DNA of 13,638 bases from Fidelibacterota bacterium (GCA_013203015.1 JABMPO010000091.1:1-13638); one strand, 5' to 3'; numbered from the stretch's first letter, positions 7,243 through 13,638 are shown. Numbers and translations are program-made. Notes: generated by a model not told the origin, from the sequence alone.

Positions 7243-7747
7243 TCTCAGAAAAGGCTTGGTGGTTGAATTGACCTTTGTCAAGCGCACGAAAAATCATAGC
7301 ACGAAAAGCGTCCATTTGATCATAAGAATAAATTTTAAATTTTGTTGTACTGCGCACCAGATTTTTCTCACTCCATTTATAATCAGTGGCAAGTTTAACC
7401 GGAATCGGTTTCGATTGCCGCCAATCCTCATGCCAGGCCACCAGCACAGCCGTTTCTTCCCGATCGCATTGCAATGATAGTCCGATTTCTTCCTTTTTAA
7501 TTTTGCGCTCGAATTGACGTAATTCCCGGAATGCAAATTTCCCCTTACTAAAATATTTATCCCTGATTTCCCAATCAAAAGCAACCCTTTTTCCGGTCTT
7601 GGTATTCACAATCACACCATCATCACGGAAATTCTCAGTCTGATAAATTTGCATTACCAGCGGCAGACCATCGCGACAACCGTTAAATTTATCAGTGAAT
7701 TTCTTCAGACTATCTTCATGCGCCTGATACATACTGGGACGTTTCAT
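7229..7747 (-). CDS. Uncharacterised 172-residue protein, possible nuclease partner of the methyltransferase
   Basis: I do not recognise the family. The protein is soluble, charged and about 172 residues, with no signal peptide or membrane segment. The central part has DDGVIVNTKTGKRVAFDWE (42-60), then IRDKYF and a long charged helix (FRELRQFERKIKKEE, 73-87), and ends with a compact C-terminal region. Acidic residues on adjacent predicted strands (Asp43, Asp58, Glu60, with Lys64) are loosely compatible with a PD-(D/E)XK-like fold, but no textbook motif is present. The ATG at 7747 overlaps the methyltransferase TGA (ATGA), and its 3' end overlaps the endonuclease V start by 14 bases, so all three are probably co-translated. 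Position directly behind a type II-like methyltransferase makes a restriction endonuclease the leading guess, by context only. Confidence 0.75.
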   Translation of the reverse strand: MKRPSMYQAHEDSLKKFTDKFNGCRDGLPLVMQIYQTENFRDDGVIVNTKTGKRVAFDWEIRDKYFSKGKFAFRELRQFERKIKKEEIGLSLQCDREETAVLVAWHEDWRQSKPIPVKLATDYKWSEKNLVRSTTKFKIYSYDQMDAFRAMIFRALDKGQFNHQAFSENAEN

Positions 7748-9321
7748 GATCGGCTCTTCAGCTCCCGTTGTTGCATCAGTCTTTGAGTTAATTCAATAAT
7801 ATCGTTATAACGATTCTCCAGCCCCATGGCTGCGAAAATGGCCAGGTCCAGTTGGCGACGATCGGGTTGCTTTAATTCCTCCCGCCAGGAGTGAATTGGC
7901 CGATTAAGAAAATTGTTATAACCGGACAGGTTTAATCTATCAATGGTTGGTAGCGGCAGTTTAAGCAGATCACTCTTTACCAGGCGAATCGCCCCACCAC
8001 CCAGACTTTTTCGGCCGAACAATTCCACCATCAGCCAGACCCAGGTAGAATTCAGTAACATCGCCCAGGCCGATAATGCTCTATTGTCTAATGGTGTAAG
8101 GCCATAAAATGTATGTTCAAAGGGCAGGTTGTCACGGTTCCAAGCCACCAGGTGCCGACTACCACGTAAATCCACCCACAGCAGCGGTGCCCGCCGCAGA
8201 ATTACTTCGCCAACATTTCGGTTAAGCCAGATTGTTGCATTTTCCTGTTTAAAAATAATTGATTTCACTGCTCGTGGCGTACGAATTACCGGTAATGCGT
8301 CCGACGTTGTTTTTTGCGCTGAATAAAAACTTCGGTTGTTCCCAGTAATAATTCCCGTTTTAACTGACAGTTGAGATTGTAATGGCACAATAATCCGATT
8401 GGACGTAAGGAAATTTTGCAGCCACTCCGGACAACGAAACAAGCTGCCATACCAACCATTAACCAATTTTTCTAGCTGGGTTTGATTTATTATGGGCCGC
8501 TGGTTGTCGGATATAATGTTTATCTGGTACTCCGGGGCGACCTTTTTCTTTACAATTGTTATTATAACAGTATTTATCTCAGCATCAAAATGCCGTTCCC
8601 AATGCCGCTCTTGAATAGCTGACAATTGTAAAGAATTTGTGAGCAATTGACGAATGCTAACTCCAAAATCGTTATCCATCCAACTATTGGGAACTATGAA
8701 AGTCATTATCCCATTGTCATTTAAGATTCTGGCCGATTTAAGCATAAAATAAATATAAATATCCGAACGCGCTGTAATCTTAAGGGTCGGCCAGTCCTGG
8801 CGTGCAGCTTTAATTAGGTACTGTTTGTATTCCGGTTGCAATAATTCCTGACGGATATAAGGCGGATTGGCTATAATTATATCGGCCGACTTAACTGATT
8901 CATCCTTAAGGAAATCACCATGTACCAGGAGTGGTTTATAAGATAATGTCCGCCGGCAAATATCTAGCATTTGCTTATCAATATCATAACCAGTGACCCG
9001 ATCACTGAGCCAACGCGATGATAAAACTGAATACTGTTTTTGCCAGATCTGGATTTCCTGATACAGAGTTTCAAGAAAGATGCCCTGACCCACTGCCGGA
9101 TCCAGGTAGCGATAAGATCTGATAGATTTTAGTAATTCAAGAGCTCTTTCTCGACCTAATCTACCATTTTGAAAATCTGAAAAATCGGCTACCGATAGCT
9201 GCTCATATTCTTCCGCCAAACGTTTGAATATCGCTTCTCGGATCATGGTCTTTGCATGCATGGTGGCAGTATAAACCACTCCCTCGGAAGGTTTTGCACG
9301 ATTTGCTAAATGGGATTTCAT
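7744..9321 (-). CDS. Adenine-N6 DNA methyltransferase, Eco57I/TaqI-like, with C-terminal target-recognition domain
   Basis: This 525-residue protein (numbered from the ATG at 9321) is a class I AdoMet-dependent adenine-N6 methyltransferase. N-terminal GVVYTATMHAKTM resembles motif X. Motif I is LDPAVGQGIFL (73-83), motif II includes GYDID (111-115), and the catalytic motif IV is IIANPPYIRQE with NPPY at 152-155. The second half resembles the TaqI-like specificity domain: TGIITGNNRSFY near 322-333, LLWVDLRGSRHLVAWN near 380-395, and the terminal GGGAIRLVKSDLLKLPLP at about 441-458. No nuclease domain is apparent at the N-terminus, so it is not an obvious single-chain type IIG enzyme. A TTG at 9330 would add three residues; ATG at 9321 is preferred. 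Its stop overlaps the next gene (ATGA). It could be an R-M or orphan methyltransferase. Confidence 0.9.
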   Translation of the reverse strand: MKSHLANRAKPSEGVVYTATMHAKTMIREAIFKRLAEEYEQLSVADFSDFQNGRLGRERALELLKSIRSYRYLDPAVGQGIFLETLYQEIQIWQKQYSVLSSRWLSDRVTGYDIDKQMLDICRRTLSYKPLLVHGDFLKDESVKSADIIIANPPYIRQELLQPEYKQYLIKAARQDWPTLKITARSDIYIYFMLKSARILNDNGIMTFIVPNSWMDNDFGVSIRQLLTNSLQLSAIQERHWERHFDAEINTVIITIVKKKVAPEYQINIISDNQRPIINQTQLEKLVNGWYGSLFRCPEWLQNFLTSNRIIVPLQSQLSVKTGIITGNNRSFYSAQKTTSDALPVIRTPRAVKSIIFKQENATIWLNRNVGEVILRRAPLLWVDLRGSRHLVAWNRDNLPFEHTFYGLTPLDNRALSAWAMLLNSTWVWLMVELFGRKSLGGGAIRLVKSDLLKLPLPTIDRLNLSGYNNFLNRPIHSWREELKQPDRRQLDLAIFAAMGLENRYNDIIELTQRLMQQRELKSRS

Positions 9322-9413
9322 TAATCTCAATTTTTCACATTAGGATGTTTCTAATATTAATCAAATCCGTACATTAATATTGAATTTAAACTACCACCCG
9401 ATTTGGTTCTACT

Positions 9414-9442
9414 TTGATAATAGACCGCTCAGTCGGTAAATT
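9414..9442 (+). promoter_or_regulatory. Candidate sigma-70-type promoter for etfBA
   Basis: TTGATA (9414-9419), a 17-base spacer and TAAATT (9437-9442) lie in the 200-base gap between the divergent methyltransferase and etfB genes, about 90 bases before etfB. The spacer contains a small inverted repeat, ACCG (9424-9427) and CGGT (9434-9437), which could be an operator. The -10 match is modest, so this is tentative. I saw no convincing promoter for the methyltransferase on the other strand. Confidence 0.3.
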
Positions 9443-9519
9443 TCAAGCAGATTTTCAAGGCAGTATCTTAGAGTCATTCTAATCTACAAAAAATCAATTA
9501 AATAAATATATACTCAACC

Positions 9520-9525
9520 AAGGAG
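9520..9525 (+). promoter_or_regulatory. Shine-Dalgarno site of etfB, fixing its GTG start
   Basis: AAGGAG ends seven bases before the GTG at 9533. The nearby ATG at 9528 reads ATG CTG TGA and stops at once, so the GTG is the real start; it also gives the canonical EtfB N-terminus MNIIVLVKQVPDTEA. Confidence 0.85.
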
Positions 9526-9532
9526 ACATGCT

Positions 9533-10282
9533 GTGAACATCATAGTTCTTGTCAAACAAGTCCCGGATACGGAAGCAAAAATTCGAATCGCGGACGACGG
9601 AAATCAAATAGATGAAGCTTCCATAAGCTTCATTGTTAATCCCTATGATGAATATGCCATTGAAGCTGCTCTGCAATTGAAAGAAGCTCACGGCGGGGAA
9701 ATAACATTAGTATCATTAGGACCAGGTGGCGCAATTGCTGCTCTTCGTACTGGTCTGGCAATGGGGGCGGACAAAGCTGTACTGTTAAAAGCAGAAAACA
9801 GTCGATTCATGAATAGTCAAGCAGTTGCCGGTCAGATAGGAAAAGTTTTGGCAGATCGCCAATTTGATCTGGTATTATGCGGTAAAAAAGCCGTGGATAC
9901 CGACGCCCAGCAGATTGGTACCCTATTAGCAATGAATCTTGAAATATCTGTTATCAGTTCCATAGTCGAATTAAATATCGCTGGCAATCAGATAACCGCC
10001 AAACGTGAAGTTGAAGGTGGAACCGAAACTGTTTCATGTCAATTGCCGGCAGTATTAACCTGTGAAAAAGGTCTGAATGAACCACGTTATCCTAATCTAC
10101 GGGGAATTATGATGGCCAAGAAAAAACCGATCGAGGAAATTGTAGTGGACGTTGTTGATTCGGTGACCGATTTCAAGTTTGAGAATCCTCCCCAAAAAGC
10201 AGAAGGCCGGATCGTCGGAGAAGGCGTTGATGCCGTACCAGAATTAGCAAGACTACTCAGAGAGGAGGCAAAAGTAATCTGA
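9533..10282 (+). CDS. etfB: Electron transfer flavoprotein, beta subunit
   Basis: EtfB pairs with EtfA to form the soluble flavoprotein that takes electrons from acyl-CoA and other dehydrogenases and passes them to a membrane quinone reductase or, in bifurcating types, to ferredoxin. The 249-residue protein begins MNIIVLVKQVPDTEAKI, has FIVNPYDEYAIEAALQLKE (33-51), CGKKAVDTDAQQIG (116-129), KREVEGG (157-163) and the family signature region LPAVLTCEKGLNEPRYPNLR (171-190). Length and motifs are normal. I cannot tell from motifs alone whether the pair is bifurcating. The GTG start is backed by a good SD. The stop TGA shares one base with the etfA ATG, so the subunits are coupled. Confidence 0.96.
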   Translation: MNIIVLVKQVPDTEAKIRIADDGNQIDEASISFIVNPYDEYAIEAALQLKEAHGGEITLVSLGPGGAIAALRTGLAMGADKAVLLKAENSRFMNSQAVAGQIGKVLADRQFDLVLCGKKAVDTDAQQIGTLLAMNLEISVISSIVELNIAGNQITAKREVEGGTETVSCQLPAVLTCEKGLNEPRYPNLRGIMMAKKKPIEEIVVDVVDSVTDFKFENPPQKAEGRIVGEGVDAVPELARLLREEAKVI

Positions 10283-11250
10283 TGGCTACCATACTATTTC
10301 TTGCAGAACAACGTGATGGCGAACTTAGGAAAACTGCCGGTGAATTGGCTACTGTCGCAAATAATCTGGCAGCTAAATCCGGCGGACAGGCTCTTGGTCT
10401 GGTTGTCGGTTCCAATGTTGGTAAATGTGCCGAGGAACTGGGAAAATTTGGAATCACCAAAGTTCATATTGCAGATGATGCTAAACTGAAATATTATTCG
10501 ACTACTGCATATGCTCATTCGGTAAATAAGCTAATCGAACAAGTTAATCCAGATGTAGTATTATTTTCCGCATCCGCGACTGGACGTGATCTAGCGCCGG
10601 CGGTTGCCGGTCTGGCGAACAGCAGTGTCTTCACAGACTCAACAAAAGTTGATATCGAAGGTGAATCCATTGCAATTCAACGTCCGGTTTTTGCTGGTAA
10701 GATTCTGATGAATATCAGAAGTACGACAACCAGCTATATTTCCCTGCGACCAAACAGTTACCCAATTGAAGAAAATCCCGCATCCGTAGCAGTGGAAAAA
10801 TTTGATCCCGGGTTTGAAGACAATTCATTTATTGTTCAAGTGACCGAATTCGAGTCTTCCGCAGCTACGCGACCTGAACTGACAGAAGCAGATATAATTG
10901 TTTCCGGTGGCCGTGGCATTGGGGGACCTGAAAAATACGATATTATTGAGCAGTTGGCAGATACTTTAAGCGCCGCCGTGGGAGCAAGTCGCGCTGCTGT
11001 CGATGCCGGCTGGCGACCTCACAGCGATCAGGTTGGGCAAACCGGAAAAACAGTTGCCCCCACCCTTTACATTGCCTGCGGTATCTCAGGAGCAATTCAG
11101 CATTTGGCCGGCATGTCATCCAGTAAGGTGATAGTCGCTATAAATAAAGACCCTGAGGCTCCAATATTCAAAGCAGCCACCTATGGGATTGTTGGTGATT
11201 TATTTGACGTAGTCCCGGCCCTGGAGGCAGAACTGACTAAAATACTTTGA
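10282..11250 (+). CDS. etfA: Electron transfer flavoprotein, alpha subunit
   Basis: EtfA carries the main FAD of the ETF heterodimer. In 322 residues it shows an N-terminal ETF domain (about 1-190) and the C-terminal FAD-binding domain: SGGRGIGGPE (208-217), GASRAAVDAGW (234-244), QVGQTGKTVAP (250-260), LYIACGISGAIQHLAGM (262-278), and INKDPEAPIFKAATYGIVGD (287-306). All are standard. It starts one base inside the etfB stop. No ETF-quinone oxidoreductase or acyl-CoA dehydrogenase gene is next to it, so the electron partners are elsewhere. The last codons overlap the TTG start of a 30-codon membrane ORF described separately. Confidence 0.97.
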   Translation: MATILFLAEQRDGELRKTAGELATVANNLAAKSGGQALGLVVGSNVGKCAEELGKFGITKVHIADDAKLKYYSTTAYAHSVNKLIEQVNPDVVLFSASATGRDLAPAVAGLANSSVFTDSTKVDIEGESIAIQRPVFAGKILMNIRSTTTSYISLRPNSYPIEENPASVAVEKFDPGFEDNSFIVQVTEFESSAATRPELTEADIIVSGGRGIGGPEKYDIIEQLADTLSAAVGASRAAVDAGWRPHSDQVGQTGKTVAPTLYIACGISGAIQHLAGMSSSKVIVAINKDPEAPIFKAATYGIVGDLFDVVPALEAELTKIL

Positions 11251-11339
11251 TAAGTATCATCGTTGCCAACCTGCTATTCATTGTGGGGATAATTGTACTT
11301 ATCCTTACCTTGAGACACTGGCTGACCAAACGCAAATAG
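11247..11339 (+). CDS. Possible 30-residue single-helix membrane protein coupled to etfA
   Basis: A TTG overlapping the etfA stop (TTTGATAA: TTG at 11247-11249, TGA at 11248-11250) opens a frame of 30 codons ending TAG at 11337-11339. It reads MISIIVANLLFIVGIIVLIL followed by TLRHWLTKRK: one strongly hydrophobic segment of about 20 residues and a basic tail, which predicts an N-out, C-in helix. The intrinsic terminator begins eight bases after its stop, so the transcript appears to end with this frame and not with etfA. No separate SD is needed if translation is coupled. I know no named family for it. It might anchor or organise ETF at the membrane, but that is only a guess; a chance hydrophobic frame cannot be excluded. 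Confidence 0.5.
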   Translation: MISIIVANLLFIVGIIVLILTLRHWLTKRK

Positions 11340-11347
11340 AGCAAATA

Positions 11348-11377
11348 AAAAAGGCTTCCTCAATAGGAAGCCTTTTT
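11348..11377. terminator. Rho-independent terminator of the etfBA transcript
   Basis: A 13-bp perfect stem, aaaaaggcttcct (11348-11360) and aggaagccttttt (11365-11377), encloses a 4-base loop CAAT. The GC-rich core is flanked by A-tract and T-tract, so it can terminate in both directions. Confidence 0.93.
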
Positions 11378-11383
11378 AAAAAA

Positions 11384-11447
11384 TAAGCAGGATGCTTGAA
11401 ACTGGGAGCGGGGGAAACCACCAGTTTTCTCTTCGCAATCCTGCTTA
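11384..11447. ncRNA. Long imperfect hairpin, possible structured RNA
   Basis: An outer 10-bp perfect stem, taagcaggat (11384-11393) with atcctgctta (11438-11447), encloses an inner 7-bp stem, aaactgg (11399-11405) with ccagttt (11421-11427), around a G-rich loop gagcgggggaaacca (11406-11420). Short partial pairings (GC with GC) link the two stems. No U-tract follows, so it is not a simple terminator. It lies just beyond the etfBA terminator and about 150 bases before the PAP2 gene on the same strand. It might be a cis-regulatory leader, a small RNA or a REP-like palindromic element. The strand is not determined. Confidence 0.45.
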
Positions 11448-11595
11448 ATTCTATTTGAAAATTAGATCAAATATTAACACAGGTCAAGAATTTTATGAGT
11501 AATTACTCCGAAAACTTTAGTATTCCCATTGGAATCATTTTAATAATTTCTTTTCTGTAGTAATTTTAAATAACAAAAGGTAAATATTTTAAATC

Positions 11596-12204
11596 ATGAT
11601 CGCAGCACTGGATAAATTGGACAAACAAATATTATTTTTCTTCAATGACACCATCAGCAATTCTGTGTTTGATTTCTTGATGCCCATAATTACCAACCAG
11701 GATATCTGGATAATTCCAATTTTCATCGTCTGGCTTGGATTAATGATCCGCGGTGGCAAGCGCGGTAAAATCGCTGGGGTAATCCTGATCCTTGCAATCG
11801 TTACAACAGATGTCATTGCCGCGCAAGTTATCAAGCCCTTTTTTGGACGATTACGCCCCAGCCACGCACTGCCGGAATTGATAAATCTACTGGTAGGTCG
11901 TGGTGGTAAATACGGTTTTGTGTCCAATCATGCTGCCAATATGTTTGCATTGGCAACAATCATTGGCTATTTCTATAAACGATGGCGAACAGCCTTGCAT
12001 ATTCTTGCAACCGTAGTTGCATTTAGTCGAATCTATGTTGGTGTCCATTACCCTGGCGATGTGTTATTCGGTGCCTTGTTCGGCTATACAATTGCCTGGA
12101 TTTGGCTGACGTTCTGGGTTATACTAAAAATGCGGGAATTGAAAAGAGGTCGAACCTGGGTCTGGTATGCTGGCCCAGCGGAACAAACAAATTTACCTAA
12201 TTAG
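11596..12204 (+). CDS. PAP2-family membrane phosphatase
   Basis: This 202-residue membrane protein has the three-part phosphatidic-acid phosphatase type 2 signature: KPFFGRLRP (Lys80 to Arg87-Pro88), a variant second motif VSNHAANMFALA with His112 in place of the usual PSGH, and SRIYVGVHYPGD (Ser144, Arg145, His151, Asp155). Hydrophobic segments around 38-50, 58-75, 114-126, 134-148 and 157-177 fit the usual multi-helix core. The family dephosphorylates lipid phosphates such as undecaprenyl pyrophosphate or phosphatidylglycerol phosphate; the substrate here is not decidable. The SNHA variant occurs in other PAP2 proteins and retains the catalytic histidine. The ATG at 11596 is preceded by an AAAGG too far off to be a strong SD. 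Its 3' end overlaps the converging DUF3467 gene by eight bases. Confidence 0.92.
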   Translation: MIAALDKLDKQILFFFNDTISNSVFDFLMPIITNQDIWIIPIFIVWLGLMIRGGKRGKIAGVILILAIVTTDVIAAQVIKPFFGRLRPSHALPELINLLVGRGGKYGFVSNHAANMFALATIIGYFYKRWRTALHILATVVAFSRIYVGVHYPGDVLFGALFGYTIAWIWLTFWVILKMRELKRGRTWVWYAGPAEQTNLPN

Positions 12205-12505
12205 GAAGAACAGTATCCGGTGGTTTCATGTCAAACGGTGCCCTAGGATTTTTTATCTCGCCGTTTTTCTCTTCAAATTTCCGAATATTATCCTGCAATG
12301 CCATCAAATAAGCCTTGGCATGCTGAGGAGCCATTATTATACGTGAATGAACTTTGGCTTTGGAAACACCTGGTAAAATTCGGGTGAAATCCATTACAAA
12401 TTCCGCAGAGGAATGTGTCACTACCACAAAATTGGCATATTCTCCGCTACTGATTTCCTGATCAAGTTCAATGTTGATTTGCTGAGTTTTTTGCTTTTTT
12501 TCCAT
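12197..12505 (-). CDS. DUF3467 family protein
   Basis: The 102-residue protein fits the DUF3467 pattern: an N-terminal lysine/glutamine stretch (EKKQKTQQINIELDQ), then SGEYANFVVVTHSSAEFVMDF and a middle GVSKAKVHSRIIMAPQHAKA segment, ending in a helix LQDNIRKFEEKNGEI. The family is small, soluble and widespread in bacteria with no established function. Its start lies 24 bases after the stop of the zinc-ribbon gene, preceded by a weak AGG. The two genes are probably one operon. The C-terminal tail is proline-rich (DMKPPDTVLPN). Its stop codon lies inside the converging PAP2 gene. Confidence 0.88.
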   Translation of the reverse strand: MEKKQKTQQINIELDQEISSGEYANFVVVTHSSAEFVMDFTRILPGVSKAKVHSRIIMAPQHAKAYLMALQDNIRKFEEKNGEIKNPRAPFDMKPPDTVLPN

Positions 12506-12529
12506 TATCTTACCTGTGGATTAAAAGAT

Positions 12530-12916
12530 TTAGAAACCTTCAAATTCTCGACGATTAAATTCTTCCCAATCTTCCTCAATACCTTCAAAATCATCGTATT
12601 TCGGACCAGTATCTTCTTGAGCCTGGTTTTCCATCTCATTTTCATACAGGCTAAAAGTATCCTTTTTCTGCTCGAATTGAGTTGGATCAATATCTTCTTC
12701 ATCGGAAGGTTCCAGGCGCTCGATATCTTCGCTGTAAACGTTTGTGTCGAAGAAATCAAGGTTTTCAACAATACCATGAGTCATCAAATATTCAAGAAAA
12801 TCAAGATATTTACGATCACGTAAATCAACTTTACAAAATTGACATACTAAAGACTCTTTTAGATTTTTTTCCTCAAGAGTGGATTCACAAACGGGACAGA
12901 TTATACCTTCTAACAT
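12530..12916 (-). CDS. Small acidic zinc-ribbon protein of unknown function
   Basis: The 128-residue protein opens with a four-cysteine zinc ribbon: ICPVC (Cys7, Cys10) and VCQFC (Cys25, Cys28). After residue about 50 it becomes very acidic and probably flexible, with stretches such as EPSDEEDIDPTQFEQ and DDFEGIEEDWEEFNRREFEG. I know no family name. The ribbon plus acidic tail suggests a nucleic-acid or protein adaptor role, but there is no direct evidence. A good promoter lies just upstream and an AGGA lies eight bases before the ATG. The DUF3467 gene follows 24 bases later in the same direction. Confidence 0.8.
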   Translation of the reverse strand: MLEGIICPVCESTLEEKNLKESLVCQFCKVDLRDRKYLDFLEYLMTHGIVENLDFFDTNVYSEDIERLEPSDEEDIDPTQFEQKKDTFSLYENEMENQAQEDTGPKYDDFEGIEEDWEEFNRREFEGF

Positions 12917-12942
12917 AAATTTATTCCTAAAAAATCGGGCGC

Positions 12943-12971
12943 AATATAACCGATAGATAGTAGTTCGTCAA
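12943..12971 (-). promoter_or_regulatory. Sigma-70-type promoter for the zinc-ribbon/DUF3467 operon
   Basis: Read on the minus strand, TTGACG (12971-12966), a 17-base spacer and TATATT (12948-12943) closely match the -35 and -10 consensus. It lies about 27 bases before the ATG at 12916, with AGGA between, giving a short leader of about 20 bases. Confidence 0.6.
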
Positions 12972-13028
12972 TAGTATTTGTTATTTTTTTATTAAATATA
13001 TTCACAATAATTTGCTACTGGTCTATCC

Positions 13029-13638
13029 CTATTCAATATAGATTGTATCATATAATGTTTTTATTGCATCTGTTAATAGAATTTGTCGGCGATTCATCAC
13101 AATTTCCGCTGTTTCCAAAAATTTATCAATCAGATATTTGCTCTTAATATCATTATATATAAATGAAAATGAAGGTATGTTTCTCTGAAGTAATTCATTG
13201 CTTACAATACTGCACGCCAGACCAAAAGTCAAGCCACCATTAATCTTTGAACCAATACCGGTTTTACAGTGGTCACCCATATACACCCCCACATGAGTTA
13301 AACCGGTATCAATAACTTTTTCATTCATTTTAACTTTAATTGACCGGTAATTATTTTTCAGGTTGCTGCAGTTGGTCCCGGCGCCGATATTTACCCATTC
13401 GCCCAAATAACTGTTACCAATGAAACCGCCATGAGATTTATTCGCATAGCCCTGGAAAATTGATTTTACAACTTCCCCCCCCACATTGCAGGCTGGTCCG
13501 AAAATCGAACCGGGGCGGATATTTGCGTTAGCGGAGATCCGAGAGTCTTTACCAATATAGACCGGACCCAATATTGATGCTCCGGCGCCAATAACTACCC
13601 CTTCATCAATTATCACCGGACCATCAGTTGCGTCAATA
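13029..13638 (-). CDS. GlmU-like sugar nucleotidyltransferase/acetyltransferase ('alternative bacterial GlmU'), C-terminal part
   Basis: The frame stays open to the window edge, so the GTG at 13616 is not the start: residues IDATDGP precede it and continue the family pattern 'GPvviDEGv.Ig'. About 200 C-terminal residues are visible. They form a left-handed beta helix of hexapeptide repeats (VIGAGASILGPVYIGKDSRIS, then the ANANIRPGSIFGP turn), followed by GGEVVKSIFQGYANKSHGGF, YLGEWVNIGAGTNCSNLKNNY and VGVYMGDHCKTGIGSKINGG, all typical of the alternative GlmU type found in Bacteroidota and relatives. The usual N-terminal nucleotidyltransferase domain lies beyond the edge. The likely role is UDP-GlcNAc or related NDP-sugar synthesis for the cell envelope. 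The residue before the conserved SYLGEW is Asn and not His. Confidence 0.88.
   Translation of the reverse strand, partial: IDATDGPVIIDEGVVIGAGASILGPVYIGKDSRISANANIRPGSIFGPACNVGGEVVKSIFQGYANKSHGGFIGNSYLGEWVNIGAGTNCSNLKNNYRSIKVKMNEKVIDTGLTHVGVYMGDHCKTGIGSKINGGLTFGLACSIVSNELLQRNIPSFSFIYNDIKSKYLIDKFLETAEIVMNRRQILLTDAIKTLYDTIYIE

Noticed and set aside
7243..7287. GTG start for endonuclease V at 7287
   Set aside because: It adds 15 non-conserved residues and increases the overlap with the upstream gene; the ATG at 7242 gives the family's usual length.
9528..9536. Two-codon upstream frame (ATG CTG TGA) overlapping the etfB start
   Set aside because: Most likely chance: the SD spacing serves the GTG at 9533 and there is no sign of a leader-peptide mechanism.
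11384..11447. c-di-AMP (ydaO-type) riboswitch
   Set aside because: Only a G-rich loop segment is reminiscent; the region is about 65 bases and lacks the other conserved blocks and pseudoknot segments of that roughly 120-base or longer motif.
12413..12823. 136-residue + strand frame rich in Phe, Ile and Leu
   Set aside because: It lies antisense to the zinc-ribbon and DUF3467 genes; its hydrophobic look is the complement of Glu/Asp/Lys-rich codons, and the minus-strand genes have a promoter and recognisable motifs.
13440..13460. Loss of the acetyltransferase catalytic histidine in the GlmU-like protein (GNSYLG and not GHSYLG)
   Set aside because: From memory, Asn at this position is seen in Bacteroidota-type members of the family, so the change is not clear evidence of an inactive enzyme.

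Overview
The window is a piece of bacterial chromosome of moderate GC with mostly housekeeping content. Several traits fit the FCB superphylum (Bacteroidota, KSB1, Zixibacteria, Marinimicrobia and similar lineages): a GlmU-like protein of the 'alternative bacterial GlmU' type, a DUF3467 protein, a long-form SufT, and many starts in AT-rich leaders with weak Shine-Dalgarno (SD) sequences. This placement is inference and the phylum is not settled.

Positions 1-6031 (+ strand) hold a complete SUF iron-sulfur cluster assembly operon. The first 72 bases encode what looks like the C-terminal tail of an Rrf2-family regulator (IscR/SufR-like). It is followed by sufB, sufC, sufD, sufU, sufT and sufS. 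From sufD onward the genes overlap by one base or are a few bases apart. SufS takes sulfur from cysteine, SufU relays it, SufBC2D is the scaffold and ATPase, and SufT is a maturation accessory factor. Repeat-like elements interrupt the otherwise tight operon on both sides of sufB: an imperfect inverted repeat before it, then a related fragment and a perfect 32-bp palindrome after it.

Positions 6122-9321 are nucleic-acid related. A dCMP deaminase on the + strand converges, with a 2-base gap, on a minus-strand cassette. That cassette reads, in transcription order: an Eco57I/TaqI-like adenine-N6 DNA methyltransferase, an unrecognised 172-residue protein, and endonuclease V. All three genes overlap (4 bp and 14 bp), so they are probably one transcript. 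This is the most unusual arrangement in the window and may be an R-M-like or DNA-quality-control unit.

Positions 9533-11377 (+) carry etfB and etfA (electron transfer flavoprotein). They are followed by a 30-codon single-helix membrane ORF, missed by ordinary ORF callers, whose TTG start overlaps the etfA stop codon. A strong intrinsic terminator follows. About 65 bases of imperfect long-hairpin sequence sit just beyond it and may be a structured RNA or a palindromic element.

Positions 11596-13638 carry a PAP2-family membrane phosphatase (+) and, converging on it, a two-gene minus-strand operon (an acidic zinc-ribbon protein, then a DUF3467 protein) with a good sigma-70-type promoter. At the right edge is the C-terminal left-handed beta-helix part of a GlmU-like sugar nucleotidyltransferase/acetyltransferase, cut by the window end. 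No stretch over 300 bases lacks a gene. I saw no tRNA, rRNA, CRISPR array or transposase.
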